64,000 nucleotides of DNA, from the NCBI RefSeq assembly GCF_018388445.1, contig NZ_CP074405.1, positions 1,364,001 to 1,428,000 on the forward strand, written 5' to 3'. The notes under the pieces were generated by a model that did not search any database, was not told the origin of the DNA, and worked only from the letters and a program-made list of their open reading frames with translations. Shown one piece after another: positions 33,525-41,627 of this stretch (position 1 is its first letter; each line of letters starts with the position of its first letter). The translations under genes were made by a program, and so were the position numbers. The DNA is from Cellulomonas wangleii (GTDB taxonomy: Bacteria > Actinomycetota > Actinomycetes > Actinomycetales > Cellulomonadaceae).

Positions 33525-35453
33525 TCACACCACGGGCAGCCACACCCGCATCGTCGACGGACCGCGGTTGGCCCACGCGTGGTACGGGACCAACGGCACC
33601 AGCCGGTGGTCGTCGGGCGCGGGGGAGGGTGCCCCGCCGAAGGGCCAGGTGCGCTCCGCCAGGTCGCGCACCGCGACGGGCACGAGCACCTGGCCGTCCC
33701 GCTCCACGGGGGGCTCCTGCGTCGAGACGACGGCGGCCGCGACGTCCCGACCGAGGTCGGTCGACTCCAGGGCCAGCACGAGCGGCCCGCGCTCGACCGC
33801 GACCTGGCCGCGCACGGCGTCGACCCGCGGGTCCGCCCACGTCCAGCGGGCCGCGACCGGCAGGTCCAGCACGACCTGCGCCCCGGCGGCCGGGCCGGCG
33901 ACGGTGACGTAGCCGGGCTCGGCCGCCCGGGACGATCCGTCGGCCGTCGTGACCTGCGCCCCGGTGGCCCACGCGGGCACCCGCAGCGTGAGGGTCCAGT
34001 CGTCCTGCGGTGCGGCGAGGGCGCGCACGACGACGCGCCCGTCGTGCGGGTACGCGGTCGTCACCTCGAGCTCGACCCGGCGGCCGTCACCGAGTGCGGC
34101 CCGGAGGGTCGCCGGTGCGTACTGGTGCAGCTGCACGCCGTCGTCGTCGACCGTGGCCACGTACGACGCCAGCGACGCGACCGTGCGGGTGACGTTCGTG
34201 GGGCAGCAGGACACCGCGAAGAACGGTGCCCGCAGGCTGGACGCCGCCCGCGGGCTGACGTCGTCGGGTGCGACCTCGCGTCCCGGCGTCCGCTGGTGGA
34301 GGGTGTTCGTGTAGTAGAACGCCCGTCCGTCCTGCGCGGGGGACGTGGCGACGACGTTGTAGAGCGCGCGCTCGACGGCGTCGGCGTGCAGGGCGTCCTG
34401 CGTCTGCAGCAGCAGCCGGTGGTTCACCATGACCGACCCGATGCCGGCGCACGTCTCCGCGTAGGCCCGGTCGGACGGCAGCTCGAAGTCCGCGCCGAAC
34501 GACTCGCCCTCGTGGTGCGCGCCCATCCCGCCCGTCAGGTAGGTGCGGCGGGCCAGGGTCGTGCGGACCTGCCCGGCCACGGCGGCCAGCAGCTCGTCGT
34601 CGGCGTCCTCGACCGCGAGGTCCACGGCCGCGGCCGCCAGGTACAGGGCGCGCACGGCGTGCCCGGCGAGCACGGTCGCGTCGCGGACCGGCACGTCGTC
34701 CTGGAAGTACGTCGGCCCGAAGTCGATCTCACCGAGGGCGCCGTGCCCGCGTCGCTCGACGAACAGGCGCGCCTGGTCCAGGTAGCGCCGCTCCCCGGTG
34801 ACCCGGTACAGCTCGACGAGCGCGACCTCGATCTCCGGGTGCCCGCACACGCCCTGGTGCGGCCCGTCGGGTCCGAAGACCTCGCACACGTGGTCGGCGG
34901 CCCGGACCGCGACGCGGACGATCTCGTCGTCGCCGTGGGTCCGTGCCCGCGCGACACCCGCCTGGACCAGGTGGCCGATGCAGTACAGCTCGTGCCCCCA
35001 CTCCAGGTCCGACCAGCGCGGACGCTGCCCGGTGCGGCCGAACATCGTGCCGATGTAGCCGTCGGGCTCCTGCGCGGCCGCGACCCGGGCCGCCAGCGCG
35101 CGCAGCCGGCGGTCGAGGTCGGGGTCCCCGGTCCGGCCGACCTCCCAGGCCATGGCCTCGAGCAGCTTGTACGTCTCGGAGTCCGAGAACTCGCGGCCCC
35201 GGCGGTCCAGCGGCAGCCGCCCCTCGGCCGCGGCGTCGAAGTTGCCCGTCCAGCCCAGCCGCTCGAGCCAGCCCTCGACGTGCGCGATCATCGTCGACGC
35301 GTTGAGGTCCTGCAGGTCCCCCCAGAAGCCTCCGGTGATCCTGACCTCGTCGAGCCCCAGGGGACGCCAGGGGGAGCGGGACGGGGCAACGGGGCGGCCG
35401 TGGTCGGGGGTGCGGCTCGGGCGGTCGGTGCGGAGGATGTCGGACGAGGGCAT
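33525..35453 (-). CDS. GH127 beta-L-arabinofuranosidase (DUF1680)
   Basis: 642-residue cytosolic enzyme without a signal peptide, of the GH127 family first defined by Bifidobacterium HypBA1, which removes terminal beta-L-arabinofuranose. The zinc and nucleophile residues align: Glu333, Cys335 (AYAETCAGIG), Cys416 and Cys417 (SCCPTN). An (alpha/alpha)6 barrel occupies residues ~30-440, followed by beta-sandwich domains. GGAGCACGCC precedes the ATG. It is transcribed from a promoter at 35671-35700 through the remnant of a sugar permease gene; it was probably the last gene of an oligosaccharide uptake operon now largely deleted. Confidence 0.92.
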   Translation of the reverse strand: MPSSDILRTDRPSRTPDHGRPVAPSRSPWRPLGLDEVRITGGFWGDLQDLNASTMIAHVEGWLERLGWTGNFDAAAEGRLPLDRRGREFSDSETYKLLEAMAWEVGRTGDPDLDRRLRALAARVAAAQEPDGYIGTMFGRTGQRPRWSDLEWGHELYCIGHLVQAGVARARTHGDDEIVRVAVRAADHVCEVFGPDGPHQGVCGHPEIEVALVELYRVTGERRYLDQARLFVERRGHGALGEIDFGPTYFQDDVPVRDATVLAGHAVRALYLAAAAVDLAVEDADDELLAAVAGQVRTTLARRTYLTGGMGAHHEGESFGADFELPSDRAYAETCAGIGSVMVNHRLLLQTQDALHADAVERALYNVVATSPAQDGRAFYYTNTLHQRTPGREVAPDDVSPRAASSLRAPFFAVSCCPTNVTRTVASLASYVATVDDDGVQLHQYAPATLRAALGDGRRVELEVTTAYPHDGRVVVRALAAPQDDWTLTLRVPAWATGAQVTTADGSSRAAEPGYVTVAGPAAGAQVVLDLPVAARWTWADPRVDAVRGQVAVERGPLVLALESTDLGRDVAAAVVSTQEPPVERDGQVLVPVAVRDLAERTWPFGGAPSPAPDDHRLVPLVPYHAWANRGPSTMRVWLPVV

Positions 35454-35510
35454 GGCGTGCTCCGGTGGTGCTCGGTCCGGCGGCGCCGGACGGGGGGGTG
35501 GCAGGAGGGG

Positions 35511-35630
35511 CTACTTCACCGCGCCGACGGTGAGCCCGTCCTTGAGCTGGCGGTAGGTGAGGCTGAAGACGACGAGGATCGGCAGCGACGTCAGGACGGC
35601 GAGGGCCGCGTCGCTGCGGCGGGCGCGGTG
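35511..35630 (-). pseudogene. Remnant (C-terminus) of a CUT1-type sugar ABC permease
   Basis: The minus strand encodes SDAALAVLTSLPILVVFSLT followed by YRQLKDGLTVGAVK and a TAG. This is the typical last membrane helix and 'GLT.GAVK' end of MalG/CUT1-type carbohydrate ABC permeases. Nothing before about codon -40 matches, and no start codon is in frame before the promoter region at 35671. The rest of the gene, the second permease and the binding protein are missing. The remnant lies between an intact promoter-operator and GH127, which points to an internal deletion. Confidence 0.75.
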
Positions 35631-35653
35631 CGAGAACCGTCGGTCGAAAATCG

Positions 35654-35669
35654 CCGAAACCCTTTTCGG
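35654..35669. promoter_or_regulatory. Operator of the GH127 unit
   Basis: CCGAAACCCTTTTCGG pairs CCGAAA with TTTCGG around four bases. It begins one base after the -10 of the promoter reading toward GH127. The half-site TTTTCGGG is repeated at 35720-35727 nearer the LacI-type gene at 35783, the likely cognate repressor. Confidence 0.6.
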
Positions 35670-35670
35670 G

Positions 35671-35700
35671 ACGTTATCAGCGGCCAGGCGGCGGGGTCAA
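35671..35700 (-). promoter_or_regulatory. Promoter driving the permease remnant and GH127
   Basis: On the minus strand TTGACC (35700-35695) and TAACGT (35676-35671) are separated by 18 bases, one of the best -35/-10 pairs in the window. The operator lies immediately downstream. Confidence 0.65.
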
Positions 35701-35782
35701 CCTGCACGACGTCGTGACGTTTTCGGGCATGATTGACCCGGTGGCACCCGGACGGGGGCCCGTCACCGGACGGAGATCGACC

Positions 35783-36802
35783 ATGGCGACGAGCGACACC
35801 CGGACGCGCCCGGTCACGCTGCGCGACGTCGCGCAGCTCGCCGGCGTGTCGGTGGCCACCGCGTCCAAGGCGCTCAACGGCAAGGCCGACGTCCACCCGG
35901 ACACGCGGCGGCGCGTGCAGGAGGTCGCCGACCGTCTCGCGTTCACCCCCAACTCGCTCGCCCGCGCCATCACCGCCGGCCGCACCGGCACCGTCGGCCT
36001 GCTGACGCACGACCTCGAGGGTCGGTTCAGCCTGCCGATCCTCATGGGGGCCGAGGACGCGTTCGGCGCCGGGAGCACGTCGGTCTTCCTGTGCGACGCC
36101 CGCGAGGACGCGATCCGCGAGCAGCACCACCTGCGCGCCCTGCTGGGCCGGCGCGTCGACGGGCTCATCATCGTCGGGTCGCGGACGGACCCCCGGTCCT
36201 CGCTCGGTCCCGACGTCCCGGTGCCGGTGGTGTACGCCTACGCGCCCTCCGACGACCCGGACGACGCGTCCGTCGTGCCGGACAACGTCTCGGCCGGGCG
36301 GCTGGCCGCCGAGCACCTGCTCACGCTGGGCCGCCGGCGCATCGCGCACGTCTCCGGCGACCCGACCTACGCCGCCGCGCAGGACCGCGCCACGGGCGTG
36401 GGTCAGGCGCTCGCCGCCGCAGGGCTGGAGCAGGTCGGGCCGGTGCGTTTCGGCTCCTGGAGCGAGGCGTGGGGGCGGGCCGGGGTGAGTGCCGCCCTCG
36501 ACGCGGACCCGGGCATCGACGCCGTCGTGTGCGGCTCGGACATGATCGCCCGCGGCGTCCTCGACGCGCTGCGGGAGCGGGGCGTGCGCGTCCCGCAGGA
36601 CGTCGCGGTCATCGGGTTCGACAACTGGGAGCCGATGATCGCCGGCTCGCGCCCTGCCCTGACCAGCGTCGACATGAACTTCGAGACGATGGGGCGCCGG
36701 GCCGCGACCCGGCTGTTCTCCCGGATCGCGGGAGCCGCGGAGCGGGGCGTCGAGACGGTCGCGCCCCGGGTCGTCGTGCGTGCCTCCACCGCGAGCGGCT
36801 GA
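35783..36802 (+). CDS. LacI/GalR-family regulator, probable repressor of the GH127 unit
   Basis: 339-residue LacI-family protein: helix-turn-helix VTLRDVAQLAGVSVATASKALNGKADVH, hinge NSLARAITAGRTGTVG, and a sugar-sensing domain ending VPQDVAVIGFDNWEPMI and RPALTSVDMNFETMG. Divergent from the GH127 operon and next to its operator, it very probably responds to an arabinose-containing oligosaccharide. GGAG with 7-base spacing precedes ATG 35783; longer upstream frames are less likely. It is intact even though most of the transporter it once controlled is gone. Confidence 0.92.
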   Translation: MATSDTRTRPVTLRDVAQLAGVSVATASKALNGKADVHPDTRRRVQEVADRLAFTPNSLARAITAGRTGTVGLLTHDLEGRFSLPILMGAEDAFGAGSTSVFLCDAREDAIREQHHLRALLGRRVDGLIIVGSRTDPRSSLGPDVPVPVVYAYAPSDDPDDASVVPDNVSAGRLAAEHLLTLGRRRIAHVSGDPTYAAAQDRATGVGQALAAAGLEQVGPVRFGSWSEAWGRAGVSAALDADPGIDAVVCGSDMIARGVLDALRERGVRVPQDVAVIGFDNWEPMIAGSRPALTSVDMNFETMGRRAATRLFSRIAGAAERGVETVAPRVVVRASTASG

Positions 36803-36840
36803 GCCGGGCACGCACCCGGGTGCCGTGCGCCGCGGGTACG

Positions 36841-36883
36841 TCGACCCGCCGCCTCGGCGTCCGGCGGTCGTGCAGCGGGTCGA
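36841..36883 (+). terminator. Possible terminator hairpin after the LacI-type gene
   Basis: TCGACCCGC (36841-36849) and GCGGGTCGA (36875-36883) form a perfect 9-bp stem with a long GC-rich loop, 39 bases after the stop. The large loop lowers confidence. Confidence 0.35.
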
Positions 36884-36957
36884 CGACGGGCCGCCGGAAC
36901 CGGGGCGCCCTCGCCATCGGGCTGTGCGGTGGGGTCTTGTGGGAGGCGGTCGACGGG

Positions 36958-36982
36958 CATAACGTACAACCTTGTGGTTGTA
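36958..36982 (+). promoter_or_regulatory. Promoter and operator of the arsR-SRPBCC pair
   Basis: A -10-like CATAAC (36958-36963) is followed by TACAACC-TTGT-GGTTGTA (36965-36982), a perfect 7-bp inverted repeat of the type bound by ArsR repressors that partner SRPBCC proteins. The GTG start codon (36974-36976) lies inside the repeat. Confidence 0.65.
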
Positions 36983-37414
36983 GATCAACGAACCGACGAG
37001 GACCGGGCGGCGGACCGCCTGTTCCGGGCGCTGGCCGACACGACGCGGCGCGACATCCTGCGTCGCGTGCTCGTGGACGGCTCGTCCGTCTCGGCCCTGG
37101 CGGCGCGCTACGAGATGAGCTTCGCGGCCGTGCAGAAGCACGTCAGCGTGCTCGCGCAGGCGCACCTCGTGGTCAAGGAGCGTCACGGACGCGAGCAGAT
37201 CGTCCGCGGCGACGTCGCGACCGTCCGGCGGGCGGCCGCCCTGCTCGAGCAGCTCGAGGAGCTGTGGGAAGCCCGCGTGGACCGCATGTCCGCCGTCCTG
37301 GCGGAGCTCGACCCGGGGCGTGGCCCCGCTCACGACCCGGCCGCCGATGCGGTCGGCCCTCAGCCCGCGGCCGCCGTGGCCCGGGTCGCACCCCGGACCG
37401 GAGGCACGCCATGA
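36974..37414 (+). CDS. ArsR-family transcriptional repressor
   Basis: 146-residue winged-helix repressor of the metal-independent ArsR/SdpR subgroup, with DRLFRALADTTRRDILRRVL, MSFAAVQKHVSVLAQAHLVV (recognition helix) and ERHGREQIVRG (wing). No Cys or His metal-site motif is visible. GTG 36974 lies within its own operator, and the mRNA is probably leaderless. It is coupled by ATGA to an SRPBCC gene, the usual partner of this subgroup. A Pro/Ala-rich C-terminal extension of ~35 residues is probably disordered. Confidence 0.9.
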   Translation: MVVDQRTDEDRAADRLFRALADTTRRDILRRVLVDGSSVSALAARYEMSFAAVQKHVSVLAQAHLVVKERHGREQIVRGDVATVRRAAALLEQLEELWEARVDRMSAVLAELDPGRGPAHDPAADAVGPQPAAAVARVAPRTGGTP

Positions 37415-37899
37415 CCGTCCTGAGCACCACGCCCGACACCACCGACCTGACCCTCGTCGTCGTCGCCGACCTCGCCGCCGCACCCGAGCGCGCGTGGCGG
37501 CTGTGGGCCGAGCCGCGCACGCTGGAGCGCTGGTGGGGCCCGCCCACCTGGCCGGCCACCTTCGACGAGCACGACCTGCGGCCCGGTGGGGGCGCGAAGT
37601 ACCACATGACCGGTCCCGACGGGACGACCGCGCACGGGTGGTGGACCTTCGTGGCGGTCGACGAGCCGCGGCGGATCGAGCTCGAGGACGGGTTCGCCGA
37701 CGCGCACGGTGAGCCGGACACGTCGCTGCCGACGACCCGCATGGTGGTCGAGCTGCAGCCGGGCGGCACGGGCACGATCATGACCATCACCTCGCACTTC
37801 GCCTCCGCGGAGGCGCTCGAGCAGGTCCTCGCCATGGGCATGGCCGAGGGCATGCGGGAGGCCGTCGGGCAGATCGACGCGCTCCTCGCCGAGCTCTGA
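37411..37899 (+). CDS. SRPBCC (AHSA1/START-like) domain protein
   Basis: 162-residue SRPBCC-fold protein. LAAAPERAWRLWAEPRTLERWWGPPTWPATFDEHDLRPGG is the family signature (coenzyme Q-binding/AHSA1-like), and SAEALEQVLAMGMAEGMREAVGQID is the C-terminal helix. Such proteins bind hydrophobic ligands in a deep cavity. Co-transcription with ArsR by a 4-base overlap suggests that the pair senses or handles a small hydrophobic molecule; its identity is unknown. Confidence 0.9.
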   Translation: MTVLSTTPDTTDLTLVVVADLAAAPERAWRLWAEPRTLERWWGPPTWPATFDEHDLRPGGGAKYHMTGPDGTTAHGWWTFVAVDEPRRIELEDGFADAHGEPDTSLPTTRMVVELQPGGTGTIMTITSHFASAEALEQVLAMGMAEGMREAVGQIDALLAEL

Positions 37900-37941
37900 C
37901 GCCCCGCCGTCCCGAGCTCTCTGACGGCGGGGTGCGGCACG

Positions 37942-37947
37942 TACCCT
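37942..37947 (+). promoter_or_regulatory. -10 element of a likely leaderless promoter (rlmC)
   Basis: TACCCT ends six bases before the GTG at 37954, and no ribosome binding site is present. Confidence 0.55.
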
Positions 37948-37953
37948 GGTGCC

Positions 37954-39084
37954 GTGCGCTGCGGGTACTTCGACGCGGGGGTGTGCCGCTCGTGCACCCT
38001 CCTCGCCGAGCCGTACCAGCAGCAGGTCGACGAGCAGCAGCGGCACGTGCGGGCGGTGCTGGGCGACCCGGGCGGCGTCACGTGGCTGCCGACCGTCACC
38101 AGCGCCGAGGCCGGCTTCCGCAACAAGGCGAAGATGGTCGTCGCCGGCACGGTCGACGCGCCGACCCTCGGCATCCTCGACGGCCACGGGCACGGCGTCG
38201 ACCTGCAGGGCTGCCCCCTGTACCCGCCCGCCGTCTCGGCCGCGTTCGCGCCGCTCGCCGCGTTCGTCACCCGCGCGCGGCTCACGCCGTACGACGTGCC
38301 GTCACGCAGCGGCGAGCTCAAGCACGTCATCGTCACCGGGTCGCCCGACGGCGAGCTCATGGTGCGGTTCGTGCTGCGCAGCACCGAGGCGCTGGCCCGG
38401 ATCCGCAAGCACCTGCCCGGCCTGCAGGCCGACCTGCCGCACCTGGTCGTCGCGTCGGTCAACGTGCAGCCGGCGCACGCCGCCGTGCTCGAGGGGGACC
38501 GGGAGATCCTGCTCACGCCGCGCGAGACGCTCCGCATGCGGGTCAACGGCCTGGACCTGCACCTGCGGCCGCGCAGCTTCTTCCAGACGAACACCGAGGT
38601 CGCCGCCGCGCTCTACCGGCAGGCGGTGGCGTGGGCCGACGAGGCCGAGGTCGCGTCCGCCTGGGACCTCTACTGCGGTGTCGGCGGGTTCGCCCTGCAC
38701 CTGGCGCGCCCCGGCCGTGACGTCGTCGGCGTGGAGAGCAGCGCCGAGGCGGTCGCGAGCGCGGAGCAGACGGCCCGCGACGCGGGCCTGCCCGGCACCC
38801 GCTTCCTGGCCGGCGACGCGACCGCCTTCGCGCTGGCCGCGCCCGACATGCCCGACCTGGTGGTCGTGAACCCGCCGCGGCGCGGGCTCGGGGAGCCGCT
38901 GAGCCGCTGGCTGGAGGCCAGCGGGGTGCCGCGGGTCCTCTACTCGTCGTGCCACGCGGGCTCGCTGGCGCGCGACCTGGCGCACATGCCCTCGCTGCGG
39001 CTGGTGCGCGCGCAGGTGCTCGACATGTTCCCGCACACGACGCACCACGAGGTGCTCACGCTCCTGGAGCGCACGCCCGCGTGA
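37954..39084 (+). CDS. rlmC: 23S rRNA (uracil-C5)-methyltransferase RlmC-like
   Basis: 376-residue TrmA/RumB-family enzyme that makes 5-methyluridine in 23S rRNA. The iron-sulfur cysteines are in MRCGYFDAGVCRSC and GCPLYP. The SAM-binding motif is DLYCGVGGFAL, followed by VVNPPRRGLG and the catalytic-Cys region YSSCHAGSLARDL. No TRAM domain precedes the cluster, which fits RlmC rather than RlmD. Transcription probably starts at the GTG. Confidence 0.9.
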   Translation: MRCGYFDAGVCRSCTLLAEPYQQQVDEQQRHVRAVLGDPGGVTWLPTVTSAEAGFRNKAKMVVAGTVDAPTLGILDGHGHGVDLQGCPLYPPAVSAAFAPLAAFVTRARLTPYDVPSRSGELKHVIVTGSPDGELMVRFVLRSTEALARIRKHLPGLQADLPHLVVASVNVQPAHAAVLEGDREILLTPRETLRMRVNGLDLHLRPRSFFQTNTEVAAALYRQAVAWADEAEVASAWDLYCGVGGFALHLARPGRDVVGVESSAEAVASAEQTARDAGLPGTRFLAGDATAFALAAPDMPDLVVVNPPRRGLGEPLSRWLEASGVPRVLYSSCHAGSLARDLAHMPSLRLVRAQVLDMFPHTTHHEVLTLLERTPA

Positions 39085-39108
39085 CCGGCCGCGGGCGCGT
39101 GACGTCCG

Positions 39109-40143
39109 TCAGGCCAGGGCCTCGGCGACCAGGCGCAGCGTCTGCTCCCGGGCGGGGGAGCGGTCCGCGGGGGTGCCGCGGGTGGCCCCCGCGATCGGCT
39201 GGAGCATGATCTCGTCGGTGCCGACCACGTCGGCCAGGGCGCGCAGCTGCGTCGCCGCCTGGTCGGGGTCGCCCACGACCCACGACGACGTCAGCGCGGC
39301 CGCCCCCTCGTCGGCGGCGGCGGGCAGGGGCGTCGCCTCCGCGTCCTCGACGAGCTCCTGCGGCTCGAGCGTGAGCCCGGAGCGCAGCCGCCACATGCTG
39401 CGCACCTGCGGCAGGGCCAGACGCCGGGCCCCGTCCTCGGTGGCCGCCACCGCGACGTTCGCCACCGCGATCGTGCGGGGCTCCGCGAGCTCCGGCGAGG
39501 GCTGGAACGACCGGCGGTACAGGGCGACGGCCTCGGCGGTGCCGCGCCCGGCGAAGTGGTGCGCGAAGACGTAGGGCAGCCCCAGCCGCCCGGCGAGCTG
39601 CGCCGAGTACGTCGAGGACCCCAGCAGCCACAGCTGCGGCGTCGACACCGCGCGGGGGGTGGCGCGCAGCGGGTAGGTGGACGACCCTACGCGCACGTCC
39701 ACGCCGTCGGGCCGGACCAGGGACGCCAGCGTCGCCACGTCCGCGTCGAACGTGTCCACGCCGTCGCCCGTCGCGCCGCGCCGCAGCAGGTGGCCGGTGA
39801 CCGGGTCGGCGCCGGGCGCGCGGCCGATGCCGACGTCGACGCGGCCCGGGTACGCCGCCTCCAGGAGCGCGACCTGCTCCGCGACGACCAGCGGCGAGTG
39901 GTTGGGCAGCATGACGCCGCCGGACCCGACCCGCACCCGGGACGTCGCGGCCGCCACGAGAGCCATCAGCAGGGGCGCGTTGGTCGCGGCCACGGCGGGC
40001 ATGTTGTGGTGCTCGGCGAGCCAGTACCGGCGGGCACCGACCTCGTCGGCGACGCGCGCGAGCGCGAGGGTCGCGGCGAGGGCGTCGGCCGTGGTCTGGT
40101 CGGAGCGGACGGGCACGAGGTCGAGCACGGAGATCGCGGTCAC
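39109..40143 (-). CDS. LLM-class flavin-dependent oxidoreductase
   Basis: 344-residue luciferase-like monooxygenase-family protein (MsnO8-type), with a TIM-barrel pattern: ISVLDLVPV, RYWLAEHHNMPAVAATNAPLL, RVRVGSGGVMLPNHSPLVVAEQ and VDVGIGRAPGADP. It would use FMN or F420 with an unknown substrate. GTG 40143 begins just before the first conserved strand; the ribosome binding site is weak. Convergent with rlmC. Confidence 0.9.
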   Translation of the reverse strand: MTAISVLDLVPVRSDQTTADALAATLALARVADEVGARRYWLAEHHNMPAVAATNAPLLMALVAAATSRVRVGSGGVMLPNHSPLVVAEQVALLEAAYPGRVDVGIGRAPGADPVTGHLLRRGATGDGVDTFDADVATLASLVRPDGVDVRVGSSTYPLRATPRAVSTPQLWLLGSSTYSAQLAGRLGLPYVFAHHFAGRGTAEAVALYRRSFQPSPELAEPRTIAVANVAVAATEDGARRLALPQVRSMWRLRSGLTLEPQELVEDAEATPLPAAADEGAAALTSSWVVGDPDQAATQLRALADVVGTDEIMLQPIAGATRGTPADRSPAREQTLRLVAEALA

Positions 40144-40294
40144 CCCTGGGGCAACCGCCGGTGCCGGCACCCCATTCCGGGCGGGTGCGCCCGCACCACG
40201 GTCGCCGTGGGCGTCGGCGCGCCCGGTGGCGCACTGCACGCCGGGGCCCCCGGGGGCCGCTGCGCCCGCCTCGGCGTCGCCTCCCCGCCGGGCC

Positions 40295-40300
40295 TAGGGT
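40295..40300 (+). promoter_or_regulatory. -10 element of a likely leaderless promoter (hydrolase at 40307)
   Basis: TAGGGT ends six bases before GTG 40307, with no Shine-Dalgarno in between. Confidence 0.55.
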
Positions 40301-40306
40301 CGGGGC

Positions 40307-41089
40307 GTGAGCGAGACGGTCGCGGTGCGGTGCCCGGCGCCCGGGCGGCAGGTGGGGCCGCTGTGGGTCGTCACGCGCGGCTCGGGCCCCCCGCTGGTGC
40401 TGCTGCACGGCAACGGTGAGGACCACCACGTCTTCGACCGGATGGTGCCCGCCCTCGGCGCGGGACGCACGCTCGTGGGCATCGACTCGCGCGCGCACGG
40501 CCGCAGCCCGCGCGGCACGGGGCCGCTCAGCATCGCGCGGATGGCCGACGACGTCGCCGAGGTGCTCGACCTGCTGGGGCTGCGGCAGCCCGACGTGCTG
40601 GGGTTCTCCGACGGCGGCAACGTCGCCCTCGAGCTGGCCGTGCGCCGGCCGGACCGTGTGCGGCGCCTCGTCGTCGTGGGCGCCAACCTGTTCCCCGCGG
40701 GACTGACCGCCCGCGTGCAGGCGCGGGTCCGTGCCCTGCACGCGGTGGCGGGCCCGCTCGCGCGCGTCGTGCCGCGTCTGCGGGCGTTCGCGGAGCGCGT
40801 CGCGCTGATGGCCTGCGAGCCCCGCCTGGACCCCGCCGGGCTCGCGCGGGTCACGGCGCCGACGCTGGTCGTCGTGGGGGAACGGGACGTCGTGGACCAC
40901 GCGCACACGGGGCTCCTCGTGCGGTCCCTGCCGGACGCCCGGCTCGAGGTCGTCCCCCGGGCCGGCCACATGCTGCCGCGGGACCGGCCCGACCTGCTCG
41001 CGACGCTGACCGTCGGGTTCCTCACCGCCGGACCGACGGTTGCGCCGACCGGAGGAGCCGGTCCGGCACCTGCCCACGATCACGGGTGA
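40307..41089 (+). CDS. Alpha/beta-hydrolase
   Basis: 260-residue alpha/beta-hydrolase. The oxyanion motif is LVLLHGNGEDHHVF, the nucleophile elbow GFSDGGN, the acid probably the Asp in VVGERDVVDHAH, and the His in GHMLPRDRPD. It resembles 3-oxoadipate enol-lactonase-like members, but nothing shows the substrate. The C-terminal Pro/Gly/His tail is poorly conserved. Confidence 0.9.
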   Translation: MSETVAVRCPAPGRQVGPLWVVTRGSGPPLVLLHGNGEDHHVFDRMVPALGAGRTLVGIDSRAHGRSPRGTGPLSIARMADDVAEVLDLLGLRQPDVLGFSDGGNVALELAVRRPDRVRRLVVVGANLFPAGLTARVQARVRALHAVAGPLARVVPRLRAFAERVALMACEPRLDPAGLARVTAPTLVVVGERDVVDHAHTGLLVRSLPDARLEVVPRAGHMLPRDRPDLLATLTVGFLTAGPTVAPTGGAGPAPAHDHG

Positions 41090-41119
41090 GAACGGGGCAC
41101 AGCGGGCTCACAGGGGCGC

Positions 41120-41125
41120 TAGCCT
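41120..41125 (+). promoter_or_regulatory. -10 element of a likely leaderless promoter (DUF5684 gene)
   Basis: TAGCCT ends seven bases before ATG 41133, with no ribosome binding site. Confidence 0.55.
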
Positions 41126-41132
41126 TCGCGCC

Positions 41133-41564
41133 ATGTCCACATTTCTCACGGTCCCGCTCACCGACGCCGAGGCCGCTGCCGCCGCAGGTAGCGTGGTCGT
41201 CGCGCTGATCTTCAGCCTCGTCTTCTACGTCATCGGCTGCCTCGGCCTCATGGGCATCTTCACGAAGGCGGGCCAGCCGGGCTGGGCGGCCTTCGTCCCG
41301 ATCTACAACACCATCGTCCTGCTGCAGGTCGTGGGCCGGCCCCTGTGGTGGTTCCTGCTGCTCCTGGTCCCGGGCGTCAACGTGGTCGCGCTGATCATCA
41401 TCATGCACGACCTGTCGAAGTCGTTCGGCCACGACGCCGGCTTCACCGTCGGCCTGGTGCTGCTGTCCGTCGTCTTCACCTGGATCCTGTGGCTCGGCTC
41501 GAGCACCTACCGCGGCCCGGCCGCCGCCGCCGCGGGGTCGACGCAGCGCCCCTCGTACGCCTGA
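41133..41564 (+). CDS. DUF5684 membrane protein
   Basis: 143-residue protein with three or four hydrophobic helices and the family pattern GIFTKAGQPGWAAFVPIYNTIVLLQVVGRPLWWFLLLLVPGVN, found in small membrane proteins annotated DUF5684 and sometimes fused to signal peptidases. No catalytic residues are apparent. The ATG is placed by the -10 at 41120; an upstream frame extension is not supported. Confidence 0.82.
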   Translation: MSTFLTVPLTDAEAAAAAGSVVVALIFSLVFYVIGCLGLMGIFTKAGQPGWAAFVPIYNTIVLLQVVGRPLWWFLLLLVPGVNVVALIIIMHDLSKSFGHDAGFTVGLVLLSVVFTWILWLGSSTYRGPAAAAAGSTQRPSYA

Positions 41565-41581
41565 CACCCCGCCCACCCCTC

Positions 41582-41614
41582 CCGGCCCGGTCGCCCACGT
41601 GGCGGCCGGGCCGG
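41582..41614. terminator. Bidirectional terminator hairpin
   Basis: A 14-bp stem (41582-41595 with 41601-41614, one G-T pair) with a CACGT loop lies between the convergent DUF5684 and NYN genes. Confidence 0.65.
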
Positions 41615-41627
41615 CCTGCGTCCGGGG

